64,000 nt of DNA from Dentipellis sp. KUC8613 (Eukaryota > Basidiomycota > Agaricomycetes > Russulales > Hericiaceae): contig NSJX01000024.1 of NCBI GenBank assembly GCA_002286715.1, positions 248,001-312,000 of the forward strand, given 5' to 3'. Of the stretch, positions 10,395 to 21,649 are shown piece by piece; the first letter of the stretch is position 1, and every line of letters begins with the position of its first letter. The notes under the pieces are model-generated. The model was not told the DNA's origin. It searched no databases and saw only the letters and a program-made list of their open reading frames with translations. A program made the position numbers and the translations under genes.

Positions 10395-11895
10395 TTACGA
10401 GTCGTCAAAGCCTCCCTCGAAGAGATAGTTCGCCGCGAGCTCCTCGTTCTTGTCGCAGGCAAAGTAAGCCTCAACGACGGCCTGCCGCGGGAAACCAAGC
10501 GCCTCGAGCTAAACGCCCAGATCAGACACGCCTAATCCGCCTGATAAGGAAACATGCTTACCCTTTCGATCGCTGCCTGTTCCTCGGGTGTCACGTTGAT
10601 GACTTGAGTACCTGGTGGCAGTTCACCTTCGTCGAATTCACCGCCTTCGCCACCACCCAATATCTGGAAGAGTGCCTCGGGATTGGAGGCGATCAGCTGT
10701 GCAAGCTGGGGGTTGGCCCCCGCCAGCTGCTGGATGAGCGGCTGGATCAACGCCGGGTTCTGCTGAACGAGCTCGCGCAGCTGCGCGATTTGCGGATTAT
10801 CTCGCAGCGCAGACATGTCGAGACCGGCTGCTCCTGCACCTGCGCCGGCACCTACTGGCGCACCTCCCCCGACATGCTGATGCTGTTGTTGCTGTTGCTG
10901 CTGTGCCAACTGCGAAGGCTGTCAACGAATGCATCACACGGGACCTAACCACGACGTACCTGGAAGAGGTTCTGAGGAGCAGCAGGCTGAGCGGCAGGTT
11001 GAGGAGCGGCAGCAGGGGCAGGGGCAGTGGCGGCGGCCGGAGCTGCAGGAGCAGCTGGTGCTGCTGCTGCCTGACCGGCAGCGGGAGCTTGAGGGCCAGC
11101 GGCTTCAGCCTCTAGATGTGCAGGGATGCCCTGGAAGGAAGTGATAGAATTAAGCTCGGAATATCTGACTTTGGCGTCAGATTGCTCACATTCATCAGAT
11201 ACTCAACAGCGCGATCTGGGTTGTTGTAACTTGCTCTCAACGCACGAAGCACCTGCTCCCTAGGGAAACCCATCTCGACCATATTCGTAATCGTAGATTG
11301 CAGGGCATCGCCAGTCAGGAAAGAGCTCATGTCGCCAAATGGGCTGGCGGGAGTGGCTGCAGCTGCAGCGGCGGGCGGCGGCGCAGGCGTCGATGACGCT
11401 GGGGCCGGGGTGGTGCTCGCGGGGGCGGGGGCAGCAGCAGGCTCCGCCACCGGTGCACTGGGAGCGAGTGTGCTTGTACTTGTACTAGCAGTAGCGGCAG
11501 CCGGTGTTGGCTTGGGCTGAGGGTACGGGCTTTAGATTCATAAAAAAAATGTTTTAGAAAATTCCTTACCTTCGACACCATCAGTACCAAGAAGTCCTTC
11601 TCCTTAATTTGACATGACTCTATTGTCTTGTCGTCTGCAAGAACCTTGCCTGTAATGCTTCTATTGAGCAAAGACCAGAAGACAAGCAAGAACGGTACTC
11701 GCCTGAGAAGATGATTTTCTGGTTTTCTACGGGATGGCCCTGGAGCTCATGAATCTTGTTCTTCAGATCTCCAACATTCTCCGAACCCTCGATATCGACC
11801 TGAATGCGCAGATTAGAGTGGAAGGTTTGATCTGAGAAATATGGGCATACCTGAAACACCTTCTGCTGCAGCGTCTTTATGGTGACTTTCACCAT
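10395..11895 (-). CDS. RAD23: RAD23 ubiquitin receptor / nucleotide excision repair protein
   Basis: Seven exons: 11851-11895, 11703-11799, 11570-11649, 11190-11516, 10960-11130, 10562-10918, 10395-10508; 396 residues. RAD23 stabilises the XPC/Rad4 damage sensor and shuttles ubiquitinated proteins to the proteasome. Seen in order: ubiquitin-like domain [12 protein letters not shown]...[12 protein letters not shown] (1-74), Ala/Pro/Thr linker, UBA1 with [17 protein letters not shown] (about 148-183), Ala/Pro/Gln linker with a seven-Gln run, XPC-binding (STI1-like) domain [18 protein letters not shown] (about 272-325), and UBA2 [18 protein letters not shown]...YLFEGGFDD at the end. Intron 2 must use a GC donor (CAG|GCGAGT at 11702) to give the universal [11 protein letters not shown] junction. 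Divergent from the LRR gene, 269 bases away. Confidence 0.96.
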
Positions 11896-12164
11896 GATGA
11901 TGGCTAGAGAACAGCAAGTATGTGAGAAGGATTGCAGGAAAGAACAAGAGCCACGATGGCTTACCGATGGGAGTGGTGAAGGAACCAAGGGGCACTGACG
12001 CGTTCAGTCCATATAGAAAGATCGCTTACGTAAACGCTTTGGCCGCTCCACCGTGGCGGCGGCTGCGAGGCGCACTCATCCTCTCAGTTACCGCCAGCAG
12101 CCGCCCAGGTGAGTGTGCCCCCTCCACGTCCGACAGCCGCCTCTCATGCAAGCACCCAGCTGGC
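11896..12164. promoter_or_regulatory. Bidirectional promoter region RAD23 / LRR gene
   Basis: The start codons of RAD23 (leftward) and the LRR gene (rightward) are 269 bases apart, so both promoters must overlap here. The LRR frame stays open leftward to about 11922, but without an ATG that avoids RAD23's upstream region. No clear TATA box seen. Confidence 0.5.
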
Positions 12165-14309
12165 ATGGATCCCGAATCTGGGGACGATTATCTGCGTCGC
12201 ATCGCGTCCTTCATCAGGACGAATGAACCCCGTCTCGCGGAAGCGGGTTTCACGCGCCGGCGTCGTGTCAAGCAGCCCTCTGATACTGGCGTTGCCTCCA
12301 ATCTTTTCTCATGGTTTGGCACTGAGAACGCAAACAATGCATCAGCGACTCGTCCGAAGCCTCTCACCTTCACCATCGACACGCACCGTCTCTTCTACAT
12401 CTTGATGCGTCTTGAAGCTCTCGGATTTGATGTTGGTTCGCTGGACGTCAAGGTGGACAGCCCGTCACGACCCATGAACTACATCGACTTGTTCCCGAAT
12501 GCTGACAAGTCAGAAACCATGTCACTATCATCCATTCGGACTTCGCTTTCCGCCGTCTCCCGACTGTCCCTCGGCGGCCCGTGGTGGGGTCGCCCGGAAC
12601 AGGCGAGCATCGATGAGGAGCTCAAATACATATTCAGCAGCTTTACCAAGATCCCATCACTCTGCCTGCAAGCTCCTGGGCCGAAGAAGATCTCAGAGTT
12701 GGCGAATGATCCTCCAAACGAGAACGCTATTCCACTTGATGCGTTCAAGAACTTGCAGACCCTGGAGTGCTCAGACGTCGACCCGAGGGCAATACTGGGC
12801 TGGGACAAGCTCTCGGATGGTCTGTTCAGCTTGACGATCAAGCGGAGTGGTGTGGACGATGTCTCCGACATATTCATAGGCGCCGTTTTGGACGACCAGG
12901 CTCGACGGGCGGGAGACGCTGCTTCGCGTAGGAATAGGAGCATCCGTACGGTGTCAAGGCAATCGTCGTTCCACAGCTCGCAGATACCCGAGTCAATAGC
13001 TGAAGAGACAGAAGATTTTACGCCAACGGACCAGGAGTTTTCGCCGTCTCCCTCCTCGGATGCCACTCACCCTCAATTACCTCCTTCGAAATGGGCGTCC
13101 CTCAGGCATCTCTCACTGTCGGATAACTCATTGACGTTCCTCCCCACCGCCCCACTCTCATCATTCTCATCACTTACTTACCTCGACCTCTCCTCGAATC
13201 TCTTGGTCTCTGTCCCACCAGGGCTGTCGGCGCTGTACAGTCTCACCTCTCTCAACCTGGCTGACAACATGATAGATTCCGTGGTTGGAATCTACAAGCA
13301 GCTGGGGCAGGTTCTGGCTTTGAACATCTCTCGCAATCGCCTCGAGTCCATCTGCGGACTAGAGCGACTCATGGGCTTGGAACGTGTCGACGTCAGGCAC
13401 AACTTGCTCGAAGAGAGCTCCGAGATTGGAAGACTGTCTACCCTGCCGAACATCTCCGAGGTCTGGGTTGACGGCAACCCCTTCGTGGAGTACGAGGAGA
13501 GCTATCGCATCAAATGCTTCGACTTCTTCTGGAAGGAGGGCAAGTCTATACTTCTTGATGGCACCCCCGCGGGCTTCTATGAGAAGAGGAACCTCACGAC
13601 GTCTCCGCCGGAGCAGATGACCTCCAGCCGTCCCGTGTCCAAGGTCTACTCACCACCCACCGTCGCTGTCGGGGCCGCGGCAATTCCTCTTCCTTCTTCA
13701 ACTGGCGCGAGCTCATCGAACAGCCCACACCTCTCTCCAGCTTCGTCCCAGCATGCCTCACCATTCCTGGTAGCATCAAGCGCAGGCAAGGCTCGGAGGA
13801 AGAAGAATAAGCGGATCGTGGATCTCAATGCTGGAGGCGGCGAGAGCGCATCGCGAGAAACCTCTCCCAGCAAAGCCTCCACTTCTGCAGAACGCCCGGC
13901 AACATCCTCCATTGTTGCCAGTAGCTCACAAGCGACAGCAGCCGATGCCGACCCGTCACCTACTCCGCGCCCACAGCTCGCGCCCACAGACCCGGCCGGA
14001 GCTCGGAAGAGAGACAGGCATCGACGATCCCAATCCGAGTTCGGCTACGAGTCCGTGGAGCAACTCTCGTACTCGGCCACGCGGTCGTCTATCGACGGTG
14101 GCACGAAGTCGAGGGCCGCCGCGCGGCGGTCACGCGCCATGGCGTCCGTGTTCGAGGCGCCGGGGCCGAACGAGTCGATCGCGGAGGAGTTCAAGGAGGC
14201 GGATGCATTCCGCGCGCGCATCGAGGCTCTGCGGTCGGACATGGGCGAGGGGTGGCTGAAGGTGTTCAGCCAGAGCCAGCTGGGCCGCGCGGACGTGCCT
14301 TCTGGATAG
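12165..14309 (+). CDS. Leucine-rich-repeat protein, possibly STK11IP/LIP1-like
   Basis: Single exon, 714 residues, with ATG at 12165 (MDPESGDDYL). Seen: an N-terminal alpha/beta region with FYILMRLEALGFDVGSLDVK, a region LDAFKNLQTLECSDVDPRAIL typical of proteins that pack an N-terminal domain against LRRs, a short disordered Ser/acidic stretch, then about five LRRs at residues 311-445 (LRHLSLSDNSLTFLP, LTYLDLSSNLLVSVP, LTSLNLADNMIDSV, VLALNISRNRLESI, LERVDVRHNLLEES) and an LRR cap VWVDGNPFVEYEESYR. The C-terminal 250 residues are Ser/Pro/Ala-rich with basic patches (KARRKKNKRIVDL). The plan resembles fungal relatives of STK11-interacting protein; function is not shown. It is the only long intronless gene in an intron-rich window. 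Confidence 0.85.
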   Translation: MDPESGDDYLRRIASFIRTNEPRLAEAGFTRRRRVKQPSDTGVASNLFSWFGTENANNASATRPKPLTFTIDTHRLFYILMRLEALGFDVGSLDVKVDSPSRPMNYIDLFPNADKSETMSLSSIRTSLSAVSRLSLGGPWWGRPEQASIDEELKYIFSSFTKIPSLCLQAPGPKKISELANDPPNENAIPLDAFKNLQTLECSDVDPRAILGWDKLSDGLFSLTIKRSGVDDVSDIFIGAVLDDQARRAGDAASRRNRSIRTVSRQSSFHSSQIPESIAEETEDFTPTDQEFSPSPSSDATHPQLPPSKWASLRHLSLSDNSLTFLPTAPLSSFSSLTYLDLSSNLLVSVPPGLSALYSLTSLNLADNMIDSVVGIYKQLGQVLALNISRNRLESICGLERLMGLERVDVRHNLLEESSEIGRLSTLPNISEVWVDGNPFVEYEESYRIKCFDFFWKEGKSILLDGTPAGFYEKRNLTTSPPEQMTSSRPVSKVYSPPTVAVGAAAIPLPSSTGASSSNSPHLSPASSQHASPFLVASSAGKARRKKNKRIVDLNAGGGESASRETSPSKASTSAERPATSSIVASSSQATAADADPSPTPRPQLAPTDPAGARKRDRHRRSQSEFGYESVEQLSYSATRSSIDGGTKSRAAARRSRAMASVFEAPGPNESIAEEFKEADAFRARIEALRSDMGEGWLKVFSQSQLGRADVPSG

Positions 14310-15711
14310 CACGTGTATATGTGTGGTGTGTCTGTGCGGTCCTTCTCCAGCGGACGCTTTGATATTTGGGTGGGTTCCTCGTCATCAGTTTATGTACCAC
14401 TTCCTATACCCTTCTATTATGTCTTCATCTGTGTTTTGCGTATCTCATGTATAATGTTAATTGGCTAGATTTATCGTATAGGATCACACCGTAATGCAGA
14501 GCAAGACTGACCCGAGGACATGATGCATAATCTTACGCGCAACTCCAGGTCACGTTAGAACGATCGTGGAGACGTCGCTTCGTAACGAGCGCGTGTTTCC
14601 CCTCCATCATGATTCCACGAGGGCATCCGTTTCTCTTCCAACTTTCTGACAAGTCCAGGGATCTTGGGACTCCGACAAGCGATGATTCTGCCAACCGTCT
14701 CGACGTCTCTCGGACATCTGCTGCAGTTCAGCGAATCTGTTGGTCCCCCGGACAGGGCGAAGTCGAACAGCAGACATCGCACGTGCCGATATACTTGCCA
14801 GCCAATCTGCGGGGTCGGCTTTTCTAAGTGGCGCCACTGCCACCAGCCTGAGCTCGCGTTTACTAACCTAGTAGATTGAACGTGACTGACCTCGTCCACC
14901 GTTCATCAACGGTCTCGTTCTCCATCTCCTTACCAATGAAATGCTTTGGCATGACAAAATGCTGGGCCCGCGTCACGTTCTCCTTCATTTTCGTAACGTT
15001 GCCAGCTCTCCAAGTCTTCGACCAGTCAAAACGGCATAGTCACCTCACAAACACGGAGCCATTCATTGGTTCTCAAACTCTGCTGTTACCTAGATGTTGA
15101 TGTCATGGCATGCTTCCATGGCCACAGAGATGCCTGCACGCTTGCCAGATCAGACCGCCGGCTCACGCGTCGTATCGGCACCCTCTGCTTCCCGATCGTC
15201 GCCTCAAACGGCCGAGCGTCTACACGAACGCGTCAGTGAGGCAGGTAGCGGCGAACTTCATATCCAATGATAATGCATGGATGTCAGTCCCATTGACGCG
15301 GTCAGCCATGTGTTGGTCTTAGTTTGTCGCTATTTCAATTGCAGTGGACGTATTGCGCTGAAACAATGCAGAGCACCACAAGGTCTGCTCCTTGTCCTTG
15401 GCTCTTCCGGATGTCCAAGGTTCCCACCCGCATCACGTTTTTATATAGGTGCGTCAATGGTCGTTAGTATATCCGCTGAGTAACTTCAAACAGTTTAGTA
15501 GTAGTGACGCGCGTGATAGCACGCTCACGGGATCTGCGCCATTGGTTCTGTACTCTTTTGTTGGCGCTCCAGCCAGGTTTGATGTATCCATGTGAGCCAC
15601 CACTGGGCTATATAAGACACCCGCAGTCAAGGATGGGATCCCCAGAATCATCGTCCTACTCTTCAGCACAACTCGTTCTGAACACCACCGCAGATACTTT
15701 GAAACAACACC
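14310..15711. other. 1.4 kb intergenic region
   Basis: Follows the LRR gene and precedes the questin oxidase-like gene. 14310-14520 should be 3' UTR. A 114-codon minus-strand frame at 14555-14899 and a 147-codon one at 15454-15897 carry no recognisable domain, and the latter overlaps a real exon. Nothing else convincing seen apart from the TATA box listed separately. Confidence 0.5.
15609..15616 (+). promoter_or_regulatory. TATA box of questin oxidase-like gene
   Basis: TATATAAG, 96 bases before the ATG at 15712 and oriented with it. Spacing fits a fungal TATA element with a 5' UTR of about 60 bases. Confidence 0.55.
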
Positions 15712-17632
15712 ATGTCCACCGTCACTGGCAACACTCTGAACCAAGGGCTCGCCAAGAGGCTCTACACGCTGCCCGCCGGCGCTCGGGGCAACATCCCGCT
15801 CCCAGGCCCCGACGTCGCAAGCAGGAAGAGGCTCGTGGAGAAGCTCCTGCACAACCAGGAGCACTACCACACGTACTTCAACGACATGCGGTTCCACAAG
15901 TGCGTTTCATTTTTTCCCCCCGAAAATTCTGCGATCCATCCCGCTGATGTGAGTTGAGCACAGTCACTCCACGCACCACATGTTCGCCATCTACGCCCTC
16001 GGCGCGACGCCCGAGCTGCTCGACGCCGCGTATGCGACCCATATGCAGTACCAGAAGCCTCTCGTCCGGTCTCCGCACTCCATCACGGAGGCGAACTTCT
16101 TAGAGCACCTTGACGAAGACGAGTCAGTCCGCTCCCATCCTCTGCTCATTTTTACAGCCGCTGATAAATATAAATATAATCAAGGTACTATGAGGCCTAC
16201 CTCGCCTACTTCGCGAACTACCTGGACACGCACGATATTGCGGAGACCGTCGACCGCTTCATCTTCTCTCCCGAGTACAATTATATCCCCAACCTCGACG
16301 AATTGAATGCTCGCGACAAGAAGAACGGCGGGACAGGCTCGAAGCAGCAGCCGGAGATGTTGAACCGGTGCTTGGCTAGCTTGGTGCACCCGCTCATTCA
16401 CGTCGGCTACGGCGTCGAATTCGGCGTCAAAGGCCAGTTGGCTGAGGGTGAGCCCACAACTTGAGTGTTGGAGACAGAATGATTATAATTTGTTGGACAG
16501 GCCTCGCGATGACCGCCGTGCATCCTCCTTTCCAGACTCCCATAGTGCCCTACTCGCTATTCTCCTCTCACCCGGATTTCACCACCGCGCCGAGTGCCTC
16601 TCTGCTGAAGCGTCTCGCCGCCCTCACTGTCACTTCGAAGTCCGCTCCGTCGACCCCGCCGAAGCCGACCTTCAGCCTGCACCAGCGCATCCTCGCCGAC
16701 CCTTCTCTCGCAGCGGGCGTCGCCATCGACGCAAGCAACCCGAAGAAGTACGAGGACTTGATCGAGCGCTCCGGTGACCGCCTCCACGCACTCGTGACGG
16801 AGTGGTACGGGAAGTGGCTCGAGGGCGCAACGACTAACGAAGAGGTCGAGAGCCGCCTCGAGGCCATGGTCGAGGAGATCGTCTGGGGCAACGTGATGTG
16901 GTTCGGCGTCGGCGGCTGGGCTGGACCTGGGAAGAAGGACGGCCAGAACATCAATGCCGACTTCTACATGTAAGTCGCTTCTTTCCTTGGGAAAACACGA
17001 TTCGGGCCTGACCTCGCCGCCGCAGGATGCACCTTGTGACCTCGGCGCATTTCCTCCCTAACTTCGCCTTGCTCCCGAGCGCCAGCAACCCCGCCGCGCT
17101 CAACCCGCCCTTGTCTCTGGCCAATCGGCTGCTCCTCGTCCGCACGTACTTCGCGCAGTCCGTCGGCTGGTATATCGCGCGCGGCAGGCCCGCCCTTCCC
17201 CTCGCCGACTTCTATGCTGCCACGAGCAAGTACGTCGCCTCGCCCATCCCGCCGCCTTCGAAGCGCGAGAAGGGCGACGTCAAGGAAGGCACGATCGCCA
17301 TGATGTCGTTCAAGAGTGCCCTCGAGGCAGGCAGCAACCCGTGGCCGCGCATCATCCAGAACACACTTGTCCACACGAGCGAACATCTGTGCAAGCTGCA
17401 GCGCACGCTGGCGTTCTTCGCCGTCAAGTATGGCGACAGGGATGCTGGAGACTTCGCAGGCTCGCCCCTGGAGGGCAGTGAGAAGCTCGATAGCACTCTT
17501 TTCGCACGTGTTGCTGGCCTGACAATGGAGAGGCTTGGTCTGGCCAATGAGGGTGGAAAGATTGAATTCTTTGACATGCTAGGATTTTATGGAGTCGAAA
17601 GGAATGGCGACGAGCCATACGACGCTGAGTAG
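15712..17632 (+). CDS. Questin oxidase-like protein (AflY family)
   Basis: Five exons: 15712-15899, 15964-16122, 16185-16447, 16501-16969, 17026-17632; 561 residues. The family is named for the Aspergillus enzyme that opens the anthraquinone ring of questin in geodin synthesis, an NADPH-dependent Baeyer-Villiger-type step; basidiomycete members are mostly uncharacterised. Seen: early RFHNHSTHHMFAIYALGA with clustered histidines, SLVHPLIHVGYGVEFGVKGQLAEGLAMTAVHPP, and DFYMMHLVTSAHFLP, all hallmarks of the family. No signal peptide or membrane helix. It stands alone, with no polyketide synthase nearby, so its substrate cannot be guessed. A TATA box precedes it. Confidence 0.88.
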
Positions 17633-18450
17633 ATGATCCAGCTCTAGCGAATGTGTTAGCTGCGTCTTGAATGTACAAATAGCCATGCATATCAATCCCT
17701 GCTCATTTCACAACTTAATCTCGAGGCGGACTTACAGGATGCGACGACTACTTTTGCGGTTGAATAGATGTGCGAACTTGCGGATGCAATTGCAGAGAAG
17801 ACAGCCTCATAAACGCGTGAAAACGCGCTACTTATCCCCATCGGGCACTCCAGAGATGCCCGTTATCTCCATTGCCTACCTTTCTGAGACGCCTGAAACG
17901 CCCGAATGCCTGTAGGCTCACCCCGAGGTCCCTAGAAGCAAGCGTTGAGCGCTCTTGAATTACCACCCGAGTATATCAGAGTCAGCCCGTGGGTTTGAAA
18001 TCCACGTCTACATGTCTGAATTGTTGAAGAAGAAAAACCTGGTCGATTTCCTACGGTCATTGGATACTGATTCCGATGTGGCTTCCCTCAACTCGTTTGC
18101 CACATGGCAGTTAGAATATCCACTGTGGCGCAGTCATCTCTTTGACGATGCAAGCGGTTCGTTTCACCCTGGTGACTGTCCAGTGAAGGAGCAGCCGCGG
18201 CAGGAGACCGATTGGTATGTGAAGCGAGAAAGGGTGCAAGCTGAGTTGAAAGGAACAACACGCGGCAGTTCCCTAAACCCGGAGCCGGAGTGTCCGGGGT
18301 CCGACGGCACCAGGTTTGACGGACACACAGTGAAGTCGGTCGTTTTCCTCTTCCCGCCTCCACATTTCGCGTCCCCTTTGACTCTCTGCCTTGCGGCATC
18401 CCCCCCATTTCTCGTCGTTCTTTACCTTTCTCTCTCGTATTCACTTAACC
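17633..18450. other. Intergenic region, ARF promoter
   Basis: Contains the 3' UTR of the questin oxidase-like gene and the promoter of ARF. The last 100 bases before the ARF ATG are strongly pyrimidine-rich (CT-rich initiator region), common for highly expressed fungal genes. A long frame at 17955-18461 begins at TTG and reads through the ARF start in another frame; not considered a gene. Confidence 0.5.
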
Positions 18451-19268
<818 letters not shown>

Positions 19269-19906
19269 GAGGCTTTTCCCATTTCATGCATTCTCTATTC
19301 GATTCTCGATATTTATCTGGAGTCGTGCCCGTCCATAGTATCGCTTTCATCTTGATACCCATACCACTTTCTGCTTACTTGGTTCATGGCCCCGACGACG
19401 CTCTCATGCCCATCAGATATGTATCTGCCCTCCATGCCCCCTCCGGAGCTACCGCCCCTCATATCTTATCTCGGACTTTTTCCAGCGGTCACACCCTTTT
19501 GCTCCCTGTACACATTCCTTCTTCGCCCTCCCCGGTTTCCTATCTCACTCGTAATGGATCGCAGTTCTGAAAGAGAGGGCGTATGTGTACGTGGGTGTAC
19601 GGTCCGTGCGCAAGTCATTCGGTGGGCTTAAAAGACTCCGAGCCATCTTCGCAACGGGGGTACACAGAGCATCTCAAGGAGGGTTTACGGGCGTCCTTTG
19701 TTATTCCCAGCAACATACCTACTACATTATTGACTTTCGGTAACATCGTTCGGGACCGTTCTGTATACTTGAGGATACGACATTACATAAAAGCTCATAA
19801 TAAGCGCACTTGACATTGCAAAGGATGACGCCTTCGTTGGGAACCGGAAGGTGTACACCATGTCCGTGCACGCACTTCGCTTCTCATCAACTCTTCTCAG
19901 AACACC
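19269..19906. other. Intergenic region, cysteine synthase promoter
   Basis: Holds the ARF 3' UTR and the promoter of the cysteine synthase gene. An upstream ATG at 19860 opens a 29-codon frame that overlaps the main start and ends at 19949 (see findings). Nothing else recognised. Confidence 0.5.
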
Positions 19907-21280
19907 ATGCAGGTTGCTGGGATGTCCTCGAGGCGCTTGCAGTCTCTAGCTCGGGGATTCACGTCCAGAGCCGTTGACGGCTTCCCTGGTGCTGTTGGAA
20001 ACACACCCCTAGTGCGTTCTCGCAGTCATCCCGTTCAACACGCGAGTGCTCACCTTCAGCGGTAACAGATCCTTTTGAAGAAGCTTTCCGAGAAAACTGG
20101 CTGCCAAATTTATGGCAAAGCCGAGTTCCAGAACCCGGGTGGTAGCGTGAAGGATCGCGCAGCTCTGGGGGTGATTGAGGACGCTGAAGCGCAAGGTCGG
20201 TGCGTGTTCTCACCAGCAAACCAACGGAAAGACTCTGGTGTTCAACGCATTCCATGACAGCTTGAAGCCCGGAGGCACTGTCGTTGAGGGCACTGCAGGC
20301 AACACTGGTATTGGTCTCGCACATGTCTGCAGAGCCAAGGGATACAGATGCGTTATTTTTATGCCGAATACCCAGGTGCGCCCCAGGACAGGCACATCTA
20401 CCAGAGCGGTATGTTTACCGGGACGCTATGGGACAGAGTCAAGAGAAGATAGACCTCTTGCGCATGCTCGGAGCGGAAGTGTACCCCGTCCCCGCGGTGG
20501 CCTACGATAACCCCCAGAACTACAACCACCAAGCGCGGGACTTTGCGAAGTCAATTCCCAACGCTGTCTGGACAGACCAGTTCGACAACACCGCGAATGC
20601 CGACGCGCACTACCGCTCAACTGGACCTGAGATCTGGGAACAAACGAACGGCGAACTTGATGGCTTCATCTGTGCGACAGGTACTGGCGGTACGTTAGCT
20701 GGTATCGGCAGATACCTCAAAGAGAAGAGCGGTGGGAAGACGCAGATCTGGCTCGCGGACCCTCCGGGCAGTGTGCTCCAAAGCTACATCGCGAGCGGCG
20801 GAAAACTGAAAGAGCGAAGTGGGAGCTCAATCACTGAGGGTCAGTTCTACCTTGAATCCAGAAAACGAGATTATCCTCAGCTTATGCCTACACTCAGGCA
20901 TTGGCCAGGGTCGCATCACGGACAACCTGGCCACTATTGTGAATGACCTCACAGGAGCTCTGCAAATAGCTGATGAAAAGTCAATTACCATGCTGTACGA
21001 GTTGCTTGACACCGAAGGCCTTTATCTCGGAGCGAGCTCAGCTCTGAATGTTGTTGCGGCCGTCGAACTGGCACAAAAGCTGGGACCCGGTATGTCTTCA
21101 TCGCTGACCTTTGCGTACCAAATTCTGAATTTGCTGGGTACAGGCAAACGCGTGGCCACAGTACTCTGTGACGGTGCCTACCGCTACCAGAGCCGCCTGT
21201 TCTCGAAGCAGTGGTTGCAGTCCAAGGGTCTCGAGGATGTCATTCCAGAACATTTGAAGAAGTACGCTGTACTGGACTAA
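19907..21280 (+). CDS. Cysteine synthase-like PLP enzyme, probably mitochondrial
   Basis: Six exons: 19907-20011, 20069-20199, 20261-20375, 20437-20839, 20898-21089, 21144-21280; 360 residues. Belongs to the fold-type II PLP family that makes cysteine from O-acetylserine and sulfide; the sequence style matches the fungal cysteine synthase 2 / Mcy1 branch, whose exact in vivo reaction is uncertain. Seen: an Arg/Ser-rich N-terminus without acidic residues ([15 protein letters not shown]), consistent with a mitochondrial presequence, substrate loop GNTP, PLP-lysine motif [11 protein letters not shown] (Lys about 63), [12 protein letters not shown], the phosphate loop [10 protein letters not shown] and GASSALNV near the end. 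The [19 protein letters not shown] stretch is typical of this branch. ATG at 19907 is the first in frame. Confidence 0.92.
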
Positions 21281-21649
21281 GGCGTGTAGCAGACGGCGTA
21301 GTGAGTGGAAACGTGTTGGATATATATACATATAATTCCAGTTACACAATACTGCACACTGCTTTGTGACGGGTCTTCATTTACACCAATCATGGTCGCT
21401 GAAGCGGAGGCCAAAGACAAGGGGGAAACTCGGAAAGTTGAAGCCAGAACGATCATGTGATCGTTGGAAAAGACGCGTCGCGCGCCAGGGTCGGCGCTTG
21501 CTGCGCACGAACAGCCGAACCCAACCGTTCGCTGCGGTTTATCACTCTTCCTCCACGCCCCCACTGGCCTGCAACACCCCCGCCTCGAAGTACCATCTTA
21601 CACGACCCTGAGCTCACGAACGCACGAATTCACGAAGTCCACGACAATC
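21281..21649. other. Intergenic region, chitin synthase 5' leader
   Basis: Short gap between two plus-strand genes. The chitin synthase frame is open back to about 21464, but without an upstream ATG. Nothing else seen. Confidence 0.5.

Noticed and set aside
10860..10915. CAG/CTG-type microsatellite
   Set aside because: It is the coding Gln run of RAD23, not an independent repeat.
12479..13066. 195-codon frame antisense to the LRR gene
   Set aside because: Shadow of a real exon with no domain features.
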